This document shows positions 9,724 to 19,434 of a DNA stretch of 64,000 bases, piece by piece. The position numbers and the translations under genes were made by a program. Below the pieces are notes generated by a model. That model saw only the letters and a list, made by a program, of their open reading frames with translations, was not told where the DNA came from and did no database searches. Origin of the DNA: Mycolicibacterium phlei. GTDB taxonomy: Bacteria; Actinomycetota; Actinomycetes; Mycobacteriales; Mycobacteriaceae. Within the stretch, counting starts at the first letter, position 1. Each line of letters starts with the position of its first letter. The stretch spans positions 496,001 through 560,000 of the forward strand of contig NZ_CP014475.1 in NCBI RefSeq assembly GCF_001583415.1, written 5' to 3'.

Positions 9724-9747
9724 AGCAAGTGCTTGGTAGGTTAGCCT
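9724..9747. promoter_or_regulatory. KstR2 operator plus fadE30 -10 box
   Basis: A palindrome at 9724-9737 fits the KstR2 consensus AnCAAGnnCTTGnT at every fixed position (AGCAAGTGCTTGGT). Four bases later comes TAGCCT (9742-9747), a TANNNT -10 box, and six bases after that the fadE30 GTG, so fadE30 is probably leaderless. The operator would cover the upstream part of this promoter and the divergent fadD3 promoter. KstR2 is released by HIP-CoA in M. tuberculosis. Confidence 0.85.
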
Positions 9748-9753
9748 ACAAGG

Positions 9754-10932
9754 GTGATTGAGGTCGAGGAGTTCCGGGCTGAGGTCCGCGAATGGCTCGC
9801 CGAGAACCTCGTCGGCGAGTACGCCGCGCTGAAGGGCCTCGGCGGTCCCGGGCGCGAACACGAGGCATTCGAGGAACGGCTGGCGTGGAACCGGAAGCTG
9901 GCCGAGGCGGGCCTGACGTGTCTGGGCTGGCCGGAGGAGCACGGCGGCCGCGGGCTGACGGTCGCGCACCGGGTGGCGTTCTACGAGGAGTACGCGATCG
10001 CCAACGCCCCGGCGAAGGTCAACCACTTCGGTGAGGAGCTGCTGGGGCCGACGCTGATCGCGTTCGGCACCCCCGAACAGCAGAAGCGGTTCCTGCCCAA
10101 GATCCTCGACGTCACCGAGCTGTGGTGCCAGGGCTACTCCGAGCCCGGCGCGGGCAGCGACCTGGCCAATGTGTCCACCACCGCCGAACTGGTCGGCGAC
10201 GAGTGGGTGATCAACGGGCAGAAGGTGTGGACGTCGCTGGCGCACTGGGCGCAGTGGTGCTTCGTCGTCGCCCGCACCGAGAAGGGCTCCAAGCGCCACC
10301 AGGGGCTGTCGTACCTGCTGGTGCCGCTGGATCAGCCCGGCGTCGAGATCCGCCCGATCGTGCAGCTGACCGGCGACTCGGAGTTCAACGAGGTGTTCTT
10401 CGACGACGCCCGCACCGAGGCCTCGCTGGTGGTGGGGGAGCCAGGCGACGGCTGGCGGGTGGCGATGGGCACGCTGACGTTCGAGCGGGGTGTGTCCACG
10501 CTCGGTCAGCAGATCGAGTACGCCCGGGAGCTGTCCGGTGTCGCGGAGTTGGCGAAACGCACTGGCGCGGCGGACGATCCGCTGATCCGGGAGCGGCTGG
10601 CCCGGTCCTGGGCGGGGCTGCGCACGATGCGGTCCTACGCGCTGGCGACGATGGACCTCGGGCAGCACCGGAGCCGCCCCGGCGGCGACATGGGCGGGGG
10701 TCAAGACAACGTCTCGAAGCTGTTGTGGGCCAACTGGCATCGCGAACTCGGCGAGATCGCGATGGAGGTGCTGGGGCGCGAGGGGCTGACCCTGAGCGAC
10801 GGCGACTTCGACGAATGGCAGCGGCTGTTCCTGTTCTCCCGGGCCGACACGATCTACGGCGGGTCGAACGAGGTGCAGCGCAACATCATCGCCGAGCGGG
10901 TGCTCGGTCTACCGAGGGAACCAAAAGGGTGA
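9754..10932 (+). CDS. fadE30: Acyl-CoA dehydrogenase FadE30-type
   Basis: ACAD of 392 residues assigned to dehydrogenation of the HIP-CoA derivative in C/D-ring breakdown. Motifs seen are GYSEPGAGSDLAN, GQKVWTSLAHWAQWC, the FERGVSTLGQQ segment and the C-terminal GGSNEVQRNIIAERVLGLPRE. The GTG at 9754 has no Shine-Dalgarno sequence and stands six bases from a -10 box. Its stop overlaps ipdF by 4 bases (GTGA), starting the operon fadE30-ipdF-kstR2-fadA6. Confidence 0.9.
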   Translation: MIEVEEFRAEVREWLAENLVGEYAALKGLGGPGREHEAFEERLAWNRKLAEAGLTCLGWPEEHGGRGLTVAHRVAFYEEYAIANAPAKVNHFGEELLGPTLIAFGTPEQQKRFLPKILDVTELWCQGYSEPGAGSDLANVSTTAELVGDEWVINGQKVWTSLAHWAQWCFVVARTEKGSKRHQGLSYLLVPLDQPGVEIRPIVQLTGDSEFNEVFFDDARTEASLVVGEPGDGWRVAMGTLTFERGVSTLGQQIEYARELSGVAELAKRTGAADDPLIRERLARSWAGLRTMRSYALATMDLGQHRSRPGGDMGGGQDNVSKLLWANWHRELGEIAMEVLGREGLTLSDGDFDEWQRLFLFSRADTIYGGSNEVQRNIIAERVLGLPREPKG

Positions 10933-11723
10933 CGAAAGATCTTTCCGTAGCTCCGAAGGAGATTGAGGGACACGGCCTGCTGACCGGCAAGGTCGTCGTC
11001 GTGACCGCGGCGGCCGGCACCGGCATCGGGTCGTCGGTGGCCCGGCGGGCGCTGGCCGAGGGTGCCGATGTGGTGGTCTCCGACCATCACGAGCGCCGGC
11101 TGAACGAGACCCGTGAGCAGCTCAGCGCGCTGGGCCAGGGGCGGGTGGAGGCCGTCGTGTGCGACGTGACGTCCACCGAGCAGGTCGACGCGCTGATCGC
11201 GTCGGCGGCCGAGAAGATGGGCCGCATCGACGTGCTGGTCAACAACGCCGGCCTGGGCGGGGAGACGCCCGTCATCGACATGACCGACGAGGAGTGGGAC
11301 CGCGTCCTCAACGTCACGCTGACGTCGGTGATGCGTGCGACCCGCGCGGCGCTGCGGTACTTCCGCGGGGCCGACCACGGCGGCGTGATCGTCAACAATG
11401 CCAGCGTATTGGGTTGGCGCGCACAGCATTCGCAGTCGCACTACGCGGCGGCCAAGGCCGGCGTGATGGCCCTGACGCGGTGCAGTGCGATCGAGGCGGT
11501 CGAGTACGGCGTGCGGATCAACGCGGTCGCGCCCAGCATCGCCCGGCACAAGTTCCTGGAGAAGGTCAGCAGCGCGGACCTGCTGGACCGGCTGTCCGAC
11601 CAGGAGGCGTTCGGGCGTGCCGCCGAACCGTGGGAGGTGGCGGCCACCATCGCGTTCCTGGCCAGTGACTACTCCAGCTACCTGACCGGCGAAGTCATCT
11701 CGGTGTCGAGCCAGCGGGCATGA
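10929..11723 (+). CDS. ipdF: Short-chain dehydrogenase IpdF-type (5-hydroxy steroid C/D-ring oxidoreductase)
   Basis: SDR of 264 residues. The NAD-binding Gly-rich segment is near residue 25 (TAAAGTGIGSSVA), VNNAG near 105, and the catalytic Ser/Tyr/Lys occurs as NNASVLG and then YAAAKAG. In the known pathway this enzyme oxidises the 5-hydroxyl of the indane-propionyl-CoA intermediate. The GTG at 10929 overlaps the fadE30 stop, and its own stop overlaps kstR2, so expression is coupled along the operon. Confidence 0.87.
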   Translation: MTKDLSVAPKEIEGHGLLTGKVVVVTAAAGTGIGSSVARRALAEGADVVVSDHHERRLNETREQLSALGQGRVEAVVCDVTSTEQVDALIASAAEKMGRIDVLVNNAGLGGETPVIDMTDEEWDRVLNVTLTSVMRATRAALRYFRGADHGGVIVNNASVLGWRAQHSQSHYAAAKAGVMALTRCSAIEAVEYGVRINAVAPSIARHKFLEKVSSADLLDRLSDQEAFGRAAEPWEVAATIAFLASDYSSYLTGEVISVSSQRA

Positions 11724-12313
11724 GCGAGCAACCGGTGAGCAGGCGCGACGAGCTACTTGAGCTCGCCGCGACGATGTTCGCCGAGCGTGGCCTCAAGGCG
11801 ACGACAGTCCGCGACATCGCCGACTCCGCGGGCATCCTCTCCGGCAGCCTCTACCACCACTTCTCCTCCAAGGAGCAGATGGTCGACGAGGTGCTGCGCA
11901 ACTTCCTGGACTGGCTGTTCGCCCGTTACCAGGAGATCATCGACAGCGAGCCCAATCCGTTGGAACGGCTCAAGGGCCTGTTCATGACGTCGTTCGAGGC
12001 GATCGAGCACCGGCACGCCCACGTCGTCATCTACCAGGACGAGGCACAGCGGCTGTCTGGTCAGGAGCGCTTCTCCTACCTGGAGGAACGCAACCAGCAG
12101 CAGCGCAAGATGTGGATCGACCTGCTGAACCAGGGCGTCGAGGAGGGCTACTTCCGGCCCGACCTCGACGTCGATCTGGTGTACCGGTTCATCCGCGACA
12201 CCACCTGGGTTTCGGTCCGCTGGTACAAACCCGGCGGACCGCTCACGGCCGAGGAAGTCGGTCGTCAGTATCTCGCTATCGTTCTCGGTGGCATCACGAG
12301 AGAGAAGGACTGA
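11720..12313 (+). CDS. kstR2: TetR-family repressor KstR2
   Basis: Transcriptional repressor of the C/D-ring genes, 197 residues. The N-terminal helix-turn-helix lies at about residues 28-50 (TTVRDIADSAGILSGSLYHHF), followed by an all-helical ligand-binding domain. The ATG overlaps ipdF by 4 bases. Two matching KstR2 boxes are in this window, at 9724 and 21091. Because kstR2 lies third in an operon started by one of them, it should be autoregulated. Confidence 0.9.
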   Translation: MSEQPVSRRDELLELAATMFAERGLKATTVRDIADSAGILSGSLYHHFSSKEQMVDEVLRNFLDWLFARYQEIIDSEPNPLERLKGLFMTSFEAIEHRHAHVVIYQDEAQRLSGQERFSYLEERNQQQRKMWIDLLNQGVEEGYFRPDLDVDLVYRFIRDTTWVSVRWYKPGGPLTAEEVGRQYLAIVLGGITREKD

Positions 12314-12314
12314 A

Positions 12315-13475
<1,161 letters not shown>

Positions 13476-13477
13476 CA

Positions 13478-14152
13478 GTGGCGGACCCGACGCCGGTGCG
13501 GCCGGCGGCCACCGCGGTACTGGCCCGCGACGGCCGCGCCGGCTTGGAGGTGCTGCTGCTCAAACGGGCGGGCACGATGTCGTTCGGCGCGGACGCCTGG
13601 GTGTTCCCGGGCGGCCGTGTCGACGACGCCGACGCCGGTGCCGACGATCTGTTCAGCATCGAGGCCGCCCGCCGCGCCGCGGTCCGCGAGACCGAGGAGG
13701 AGGCCGGCATCGCCGTCGACGGCGCCGCACTGCGCGTGCTGTCGCGGTGGGTGCCGGGACCCGAAGCGCCGAAACGGTTTCTGACGTGGCTGTTGTTCGG
13801 CCGCGCCGAGACCGACGACGTGCGGGTCGACGGATCCGAGATCGTCGACCACCGCTGGATGGCTCCGGCGGATGCGCTCGAGGAGCACGGGCAGCAGCGG
13901 ATGGGTCTGCTGCCGCCGACCTGGCTCACGCTGCACCAGTTGTCGCGGCACGGATCGGTCGACGAGGCCAACGCGGCGATCGACGCGGTCGAACCGGAGT
14001 TCTACGAAAGCCATTTCGTGATGACCGAGACCCATCCGGTGATCCTCTGGCACGGCGATGCCGGCTATGAGACGCGCGACGCCGACGCGCCCGGCCCGCG
14101 GCACCGGCTGCACATGGTGAAGGGCCCCTGGCGCTACGAGCGCAGCGGCTGA
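13478..14152 (+). CDS. NUDIX hydrolase
   Basis: NUDIX-fold protein of 224 residues starting at a GTG two bases after fadA6, so it is likely read through from the steroid operon. The Nudix box is recognisable but stretched: GGRVDDADAG, about ten extra residues, then AAVRETEEEAGI at about residues 67-78. Such an insertion is common in the large actinobacterial NUDIX proteins. A C-terminal half of about 100 residues has no motif I recognise. Substrate unknown; CoA-derivative or nucleotide clean-up are both possible. Confidence 0.82.
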   Translation: MADPTPVRPAATAVLARDGRAGLEVLLLKRAGTMSFGADAWVFPGGRVDDADAGADDLFSIEAARRAAVRETEEEAGIAVDGAALRVLSRWVPGPEAPKRFLTWLLFGRAETDDVRVDGSEIVDHRWMAPADALEEHGQQRMGLLPPTWLTLHQLSRHGSVDEANAAIDAVEPEFYESHFVMTETHPVILWHGDAGYETRDADAPGPRHRLHMVKGPWRYERSG

Positions 14153-15013
14153 TCAGTTCCTGCCGTGCTGCAGGAACTTGAATCCCTTGTGGTGGTGGGC
14201 TTCCAGCGCCCAGATCAGGGCGATCACCGGTAGCGGCGCCAGCGCGACCAGCCAGGTGGCGCCGCTGGGCACCGCCTCGGCGATGGCCTGTGCGCGCGGT
14301 ATCCCGTTGACCACGGCGGGCAGCCACTCCTCGAGCAGGATCACCAGCAGCCGTGACGCCTGAAACGGGCCGACCGTCGTCGCGATCACCCAGGCGCCCA
14401 GCGTGATCACCAGCGACCACGGCCACCCCAGCAGCAGCGAATGCTTGTTGATGATCTCGGCCGTACACCGGATCGCCTCGCTGAGATAGGCAAAGGCCAA
14501 GCCCGCCAACAGAACTCCGGCCTGGGCCGCGAACAGGTCGTCGAGCACCGAGTGGGCCTGGTCGTGGTCGGGCCGCTTCGGCAGACCGATCGCCACCGCG
14601 ATCAGACCGGCCGACAGCGCCAGGGTGGTCAGCAGCGCGGTGGTGTTGGTGATCCGCTCGAACGACCGCACCACCGTGCCGATCACCGTCCGCGACGCCC
14701 GCGCCGCCGGAGCCCGGTAGAACACCACCAGCACCAGGCCCGACACCAGCGCGCAGATCAGCCAAGTCACGACGGTGCCGCACACCCCGGTCAGCGCCAG
14801 CGACGCCAGCAGCGGCACCAGCACCTCGTCGCTCTGCACACTGCCGCGGACCACCATCAGCGGCACCGCGCCGAACGCGATGATCGCCGACAACCGCAGC
14901 AGCAGGGGGAACGTGAACCGGGTCAGATCGGCCGGGTTGAGGTCGATCTCGCCCCGGCGGACGGCGTCGACCTCGGCGTGCAGCACCGACCGCGCCCGCG
15001 TCAGCCAGCGCAC
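14153..15013 (-). CDS. Multi-pass membrane protein of unknown function
   Basis: A 286-residue protein with a charged N-terminal cytoplasmic segment of about 30 residues followed by at least five hydrophobic segments, for example LLLRLSAIIAFGAVPLMVV, TWLICALVSGLVLVVFY and LLTTLALSAGLIAVAIG. It ends HHHKGFKFLQHGRN in the cytoplasm by the positive-inside rule. No catalytic motif seen. It is convergent with the NUDIX gene, the two stop codons touching, so it is not part of the fadA6 operon. I do not recognise the family. Confidence 0.7.
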   Translation of the reverse strand: MRWLTRARSVLHAEVDAVRRGEIDLNPADLTRFTFPLLLRLSAIIAFGAVPLMVVRGSVQSDEVLVPLLASLALTGVCGTVVTWLICALVSGLVLVVFYRAPAARASRTVIGTVVRSFERITNTTALLTTLALSAGLIAVAIGLPKRPDHDQAHSVLDDLFAAQAGVLLAGLAFAYLSEAIRCTAEIINKHSLLLGWPWSLVITLGAWVIATTVGPFQASRLLVILLEEWLPAVVNGIPRAQAIAEAVPSGATWLVALAPLPVIALIWALEAHHHKGFKFLQHGRN

Positions 15014-15029
15014 CTGGACAGGTTAACCG

Positions 15030-16148
15030 TCAGGAGTGGTCGTGGATGAGCACGCCCCGGATGTTGCGCCCGGCAAGCATGTCGTCGTAGCCCTGGTTGA
15101 TGTCGTTGAGCTTGTACTCGGCCGTGACGGTCTCGTCGAGCAGCAGCTTGCCGTCGCGGTAGAGGTTGAGCAGTCGCGGGATGTCGGCGCGCGGGTTGGC
15201 CTCGCCGTAGAGGCTGCCCAGCAGCCGCTTCTGGAACAGCGTCATCATGCACATCGACAGGTTGGCGGTGACGTCGGCCATCGAGGCGATCGCGGTCATC
15301 ACCACCGCACCGCCCTTGCGCACGATGTTGAGCGCCTCGTCGATGTGGCGGCCCTCCAGGACACCCATGGTCAGCAGCGCGGAATCGGCCATCACGCCGC
15401 GGGTCAGCTCCATGACCAGCGCCGAGGCCTCCTCCATCGAGGTGGCGAAGTGGGTGGCGCCGAAGCTGAATGCCTTGTCCCGCTTGGCTTCCACGGGTTC
15501 GACGACGACGATGTGCTCCGCGCCGGCCAACCGTGCGCCCTGCACGGCGCCACTGCCGATGCCGCCGAAACCGATGACCACCACGGTGTCGCCGGGCTTG
15601 ACGTCGGCGGTGTTGACCGCCGACCCCCAGCCGGTCATCACGCCGCAGCCCAGCAGGCAGGCCCGTTCCAGCGGCAGGTCGTCGTCGATCTTGACGACCG
15701 ACGCCTCGGCCAGCGTGCCGTACTGCGAGAAGCTGCCGACGCCGGAGAGGATGCCGACCTCCTTGCCCTTGACCTTGCGCCGGTAGGTGCCGTCGGCCTG
15801 CAGGCCGGTGAGGATGAGCGCACCGAGGTCGCACAGGTTCTGGTGGCCGCTGGCACACCACCGGCACCGGCCGCACGCCGGCAGGAACGATGTCACGACG
15901 TGGTCACCGGCCTTGAGGTCGCGCACGCCGGGTCCGACCTCGACGACGACGCCTGCGCCCTCGTGGCCGCCGATGATCGGCAGCGGCACACCGGCGAAGT
16001 CACCGGTGACGACGTGGTGGTCCGAATGGCACAGCCCACTGGCCTGGAACTCGATGAGCACCTCGCCCTCTTTCGGGCCGTCGAGGTCGATCTCCTCGAT
16101 GCTCCACGGTTGGTTGAGTTCCCACAGAACGGCGGCGTTCGTCTTCAT
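15030..16148 (-). CDS. Zinc-dependent alcohol dehydrogenase, NDMA-dependent type
   Basis: Medium-chain dehydrogenase of 372 residues. Catalytic zinc ligands are Cys40 (GLCHSDHH) and His62-Glu63 (GGHEGAG). The structural zinc site is Cys92, Cys95, Cys98 and Cys106 (CGRCRWC and LC), and the nucleotide-binding motif is GFGGIGSGAVQG near residue 195. The sequence matches the actinobacterial group with tightly bound NAD that uses N,N-dimethyl-4-nitrosoaniline as an artificial acceptor. Natural substrate unknown. It is on the opposite strand from the steroid operons around it, and I see no KstR2 box upstream. Confidence 0.87.
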   Translation of the reverse strand: MKTNAAVLWELNQPWSIEEIDLDGPKEGEVLIEFQASGLCHSDHHVVTGDFAGVPLPIIGGHEGAGVVVEVGPGVRDLKAGDHVVTSFLPACGRCRWCASGHQNLCDLGALILTGLQADGTYRRKVKGKEVGILSGVGSFSQYGTLAEASVVKIDDDLPLERACLLGCGVMTGWGSAVNTADVKPGDTVVVIGFGGIGSGAVQGARLAGAEHIVVVEPVEAKRDKAFSFGATHFATSMEEASALVMELTRGVMADSALLTMGVLEGRHIDEALNIVRKGGAVVMTAIASMADVTANLSMCMMTLFQKRLLGSLYGEANPRADIPRLLNLYRDGKLLLDETVTAEYKLNDINQGYDDMLAGRNIRGVLIHDHS

Positions 16149-16193
16149 GGCCGCGAGTGTAGGAAACCGGTCGCCGGAATATCGGTGAATCGA

Positions 16194-16919
16194 CTACTGG
16201 GCCAGAGCCAGACCGCCGAGTGCGACGATCCAGCTGGCGAAGCTGCCCACCAGGAAGTACTCGGTGATCTCGTCGATGCCGATTTGCCCGTTCTCCCGGG
16301 CCTTCTGGGCGTTGATCTCGGGAAACCGGATGATGCTCTTGGCGGCCAGCACGGCGCCGGCGGCCGCCAGTTGTCCGGCCAGGCCGAGGCCCAGCACCAG
16401 CACCCGCTCCATCGGCCCGAGCAGGCGGCCACCTTTGAGTCTGTCCGAGGGCTGGGGCTCCCCAACGGGTTTGACCGCGCCGACGGAGGCGAGAACCAAA
16501 CGGACCAACTGGTTTCCGGTGACCAGCTGCATCAGCGTGACACCGACGATCATCAGCAGCCGGTCGCCGCTGACGTCGATGCCGGTCCATCCCGGCCAGC
16601 GCGCCACCAGGCCGCCGACGTCGGATCCGCACCCCGACAACAAGATCAGTGACGCCATGCCGGCGCCGAACACCAGCAGCGGTGCCACCTCGCCGCGGCC
16701 GGTGCGCTCCGAGCGCGCGCTGAGCAGCACCCAGCCCACACCGGCCGCCGCCGCGATGAGCAGCAGCGCGATATCGCCGACGTGCCACAGCGCGGCCAGC
16801 GCCGCGCACCCCACGACGACGACGGGCGCCAGCACCGCCGACAGCCACAGCCGGTCGGTGACCCGGCGCACGATGTCGGCGACACCGATCGCGATCAGCA
16901 TCACCGCCAGCGCGCTCAC
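16194..16919 (-). CDS. Membrane protein coupled to a SatD-like regulator
   Basis: A 241-residue protein with about six hydrophobic segments, beginning MSALAVMLIAIGVADIVRRV and ending WIVALGGLALAQ, with a short charged cytoplasmic loop near residues 165-195. It overlaps the upstream satD-like gene by 4 bases, so the two are co-translated. SatD-type proteins are often paired with a small membrane protein. I see no transport or enzyme motif; function unknown. Confidence 0.72.
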   Translation of the reverse strand: MSALAVMLIAIGVADIVRRVTDRLWLSAVLAPVVVVGCAALAALWHVGDIALLLIAAAAGVGWVLLSARSERTGRGEVAPLLVFGAGMASLILLSGCGSDVGGLVARWPGWTGIDVSGDRLLMIVGVTLMQLVTGNQLVRLVLASVGAVKPVGEPQPSDRLKGGRLLGPMERVLVLGLGLAGQLAAAGAVLAAKSIIRFPEINAQKARENGQIGIDEITEYFLVGSFASWIVALGGLALAQ

Positions 16920-17569
16920 GGCACGTCCCGCAGCGCCTGGGATGCGGCGACGATCAGGTCCAGGCCGTCGCGACCGGCACGCTGGGACACCGCGGAGGCG
17001 CTTATGCCCTCGGCCGCGGCGATCTGCTTCTTCGGTGTGCCCGCCAACAGTCCCTTCACAATCCGCATCGATCGGTCATCGAGCGATCCAAGCAGATGGT
17101 CCCGACACATCAGGGCGGCGTTGAGCGCGTCGGCGTCGCGCCGGGACTCGTCGTCGGTGCGGAACGCGGTGCGCACCAGCGCGAACCCGGGTTGGCGCTG
17201 CGCGTCCGCGGTCCACTCGATCGCCGCCCGGGCCGACCACCATCCCGGACCGTCCTGGATGCCGGCCTCGGGGTCGAGCACGGTCACCTCGCCCCAGCCG
17301 ATGCCGAACCGCACGTCGACCTCGGGGGCGACCGCCAACCGGATGCGCAGGGCGGCGTCGATCGCCGCGCCGACGGTCGGGTAGCTGCCCTGGAACTCGT
17401 CGCCCACGGTGAAGGCGGGCGGGTCGACCGCGCCGGCGGCGACGGCGCCGAGCGCCTGGTTGAGCGCGCGGTGCACGGCGGCGCGATCGGCCACCCGGCG
17501 GGAGCCGACGACGTCGCCGATCAGCGTGGCGACCACCTGTGATGAAGCTGCACGCTTCACCGAAGACAT
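16916..17569 (-). CDS. SatD-family protein with C-terminal helix-turn-helix
   Basis: A 217-residue protein. The N-terminal part has the SatD signature (ATLIGDVVGSRRV at about residues 14-26, GDEFQGSYPTVGAAIDAAL and RFGIGWGEV). The last 50 residues form a helix-turn-helix of the sigma/LuxR kind (GTPKKQIAAAEGISASAVSQ). It is probably a DNA-binding autoregulator of the pair with the membrane gene downstream. The ATG at 17569 has no Shine-Dalgarno sequence and lies 6 bases after a perfect TATAAT, so the mRNA is probably leaderless. Confidence 0.78.
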   Translation of the reverse strand: MSSVKRAASSQVVATLIGDVVGSRRVADRAAVHRALNQALGAVAAGAVDPPAFTVGDEFQGSYPTVGAAIDAALRIRLAVAPEVDVRFGIGWGEVTVLDPEAGIQDGPGWWSARAAIEWTADAQRQPGFALVRTAFRTDDESRRDADALNAALMCRDHLLGSLDDRSMRIVKGLLAGTPKKQIAAAEGISASAVSQRAGRDGLDLIVAASQALRDVP

Positions 17570-17606
17570 GTGAAGATTATAGCTTCACTATGCCTGAGTT
17601 AAGCAA
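17543..17606 (-). promoter_or_regulatory. satD-like promoter with two GAAG dyads
   Basis: Read on the minus strand: TTGCTT (17606-17601) as a -35, a 19-base spacer, TATAAT (17581-17576) as -10, six bases, then the ATG. A dyad GTGAAG-N7-CTTCAC (17570-17588) covers the -10. A second dyad TGAAGC-N5-GCTTCA (17543-17559) lies just inside the coding region. The region is AT-rich compared with its surroundings. The arrangement fits repression by the encoded HTH protein; that link is an inference. Confidence 0.65.
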
Positions 17607-17612
17607 TAAGCT

Positions 17613-18682
17613 TTACTGAATGTAGGCGCTGGCGGCGCGCAGGTGCTCGACCGCGTCGGCGACGATCCGCTCGATCAGTTCCTGGCACGACGGCAGGTCG
17701 TCGACGATGCCCGCGACCTGGCCCGAGGCCAGCACACCCGCGTCGGTATTGCCCTCGACCAGCCCGGCCTTGAGCAGCATCGGGGTGTTGGCCGCCATGA
17801 TCACCTGCGACCAGGTCAGCTCCTTGCCGTGCCGCATCGCCAGGCCGTCGCGGATCATCGACCGCCACGTCATCCCGGACATCCTCTTGAACTTCTGGGC
17901 GTTGCGGACCGCCGCGGTGAACCCGCGTACCCGCGAGCCGCTCTCCAGCTTCTCGACCAGCCCGGTGCGCAGCACCCGGTGCGGCATCCCGTCGACGCGG
18001 GTCGAGACCACGGTGCCGTCCAGGCCCGCCTCGAGGTACCGCTGCTTGACCGCGTCGGGCACCGTCGAGTCCGACGTCAGCAGGAAGCGGGTGCCCATCG
18101 CGACACCGGCCGCGCCGTAGGACAGCGCCGCGGCCAGCCCGCGGCCGTCGAAGAAGCCGCCCGCCGCGATCACCGGCATCCCGGTGTCGGCCACGGCGTC
18201 GAGCACCGACGGCAGCAGCAGGGTGGTGGCGACCGGGCCGGTGTGACCACCGCCCTCGCCGCCCTGCACGATCACCGCGTCGGCGCCCCAGGCGGCCACC
18301 TTCTTGGCGTGCTTGGCCAGGCCGACCGACGGGATCACCACCACGCCGGCCTCCTTGAGCCGGGCGATCAGCTCGGGCTTGGGGCCAGCGCGAACGACGC
18401 CACCTTCACGCCCTCGCGGATCAGCAGCTCGATGCGTTCAGCGGCGTCGCCGGCGTCGGCGCGGATGTTGATGCCGAACGGCTTGTCGGTGGCGGCCTTG
18501 ACCTTCTTGACCGCCGTGGCCAGCTCGTCGAGCGTCATCGTCGCCGACGCCAGGATGCCCAGGCCGCCGGCGTTGGACGTCGCCGATACCAGCCGCGCAC
18601 CGGCCACCCAGCCCATGCCGGTCTGCACCACCGGGTGCTCGATACCGACCAGCTCGGTCAGCGGGGTCTTCAGCGCGCCCAT
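17613..18682 (-). pseudogene. ipdC: IpdC-type flavin-dependent oxidoreductase, frameshifted
   Basis: NPD-like (2-nitropropane dioxygenase family) enzyme required for steroid C/D-ring degradation in the known pathway. The ATG at 18682 is two bases after ipdB. Residues 1 to about 99 read MGALKTPLTELVGIEHPVVQ through VASFALAP; the frame then shifts at a run of four C on the coding strand (GGGG at 18381-18384), giving a premature stop. One more C would restore APKPELIARLKEAG and join the remainder (VIPSVGLAKHAKK, then GGEGGGHTGP, AAGGFFDGRG and GTRFLLTSDS) to the TAA at 17613, for a normal length of about 355 residues. A real mutation or a homopolymer sequencing error are both possible. Confidence 0.85.
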
Positions 18683-18684
18683 CG

Positions 18685-19434
18685 TTAGACCTTGACTTCC
18701 TTGTCGCGCAACGCCTTCGGGTCGATGACCTCGCGCAACAGCCGCTGCTCCTCCTCCGAGGGCAGCCGGGTGGTCCCGGCCTGCTCGAGGCCGTGCACCT
18801 CGAACGAGGTGTTCTCGGCGACCTGGTCCGGCTCCACCCCCGGGTGCAGCGACACCGCGCGCATCTGATGGTCGGGGCCGTTGAAGTCGAACACCCCGAG
18901 GTTGGTCACCACCCGGTACACGTCGACGAAGCGGTAGGCCGGGTTGTCGGGATCGACCTTGTCCCAGCCGATTCCGGAGACGATGTCGACGGGCTCGGTG
19001 AACACCCGCGTGGAGTGGTTGCCCACCCAGTAGCTGGTGCGGTGGTTGATGGTGTTACCAGGGGCGCCGCGGACGCCGAACATCTGGCGGGTCGGGTGCT
19101 GGTGCGGACCGAACGCCGACAGGTTCTGGTTGCCGTAGCGGTCGATCTGGTTGGCGCCCATCACCACATGGCGACGGCCCCACGCCAGCGTCTCGAAGAC
19201 GCGGCCGAACGGCATCCAGCCCTCGATCGCCGCGGGGGCGCCGATGGCCGGGGTGTCGGCGATCAGTCGGGCCTCGCCGTCGGTCAGCAGGATGTCCGGG
19301 GAGAACGTCAGCCGGGCCAACCGGGCGCCGATCTGCACGATCGTCGTCATCGGGCTGACCATGATCTCGCCGGCGTCGCGGAACAGTTCGGCGCACGCGA
19401 CGGCGCACACCTCGGCACGGGTCACCGACATCAC
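18685..19434 (-). CDS. ipdB: Steroid ring-C hydrolase subunit B (CoA-transferase fold)
   Basis: Beta subunit of IpdAB, a CoA-transferase-family heterodimer that acts as a hydrolase opening the last steroid ring (COCHEA-CoA) in the known pathway. The 249-residue product has PMTTIVQIGARLARLTFSPDILLTDGEA, a type-I CoA-transferase beta region, and SGIGWDKVDPDNPAYRFVDVYRVVTNLGVFDF. Its ATGATG start overlaps the ipdA stop by 4 bases, so equal amounts of both subunits are expected. Confidence 0.9.
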   Translation of the reverse strand: MMSVTRAEVCAVACAELFRDAGEIMVSPMTTIVQIGARLARLTFSPDILLTDGEARLIADTPAIGAPAAIEGWMPFGRVFETLAWGRRHVVMGANQIDRYGNQNLSAFGPHQHPTRQMFGVRGAPGNTINHRTSYWVGNHSTRVFTEPVDIVSGIGWDKVDPDNPAYRFVDVYRVVTNLGVFDFNGPDHQMRAVSLHPGVEPDQVAENTSFEVHGLEQAGTTRLPSEEEQRLLREVIDPKALRDKEVKV

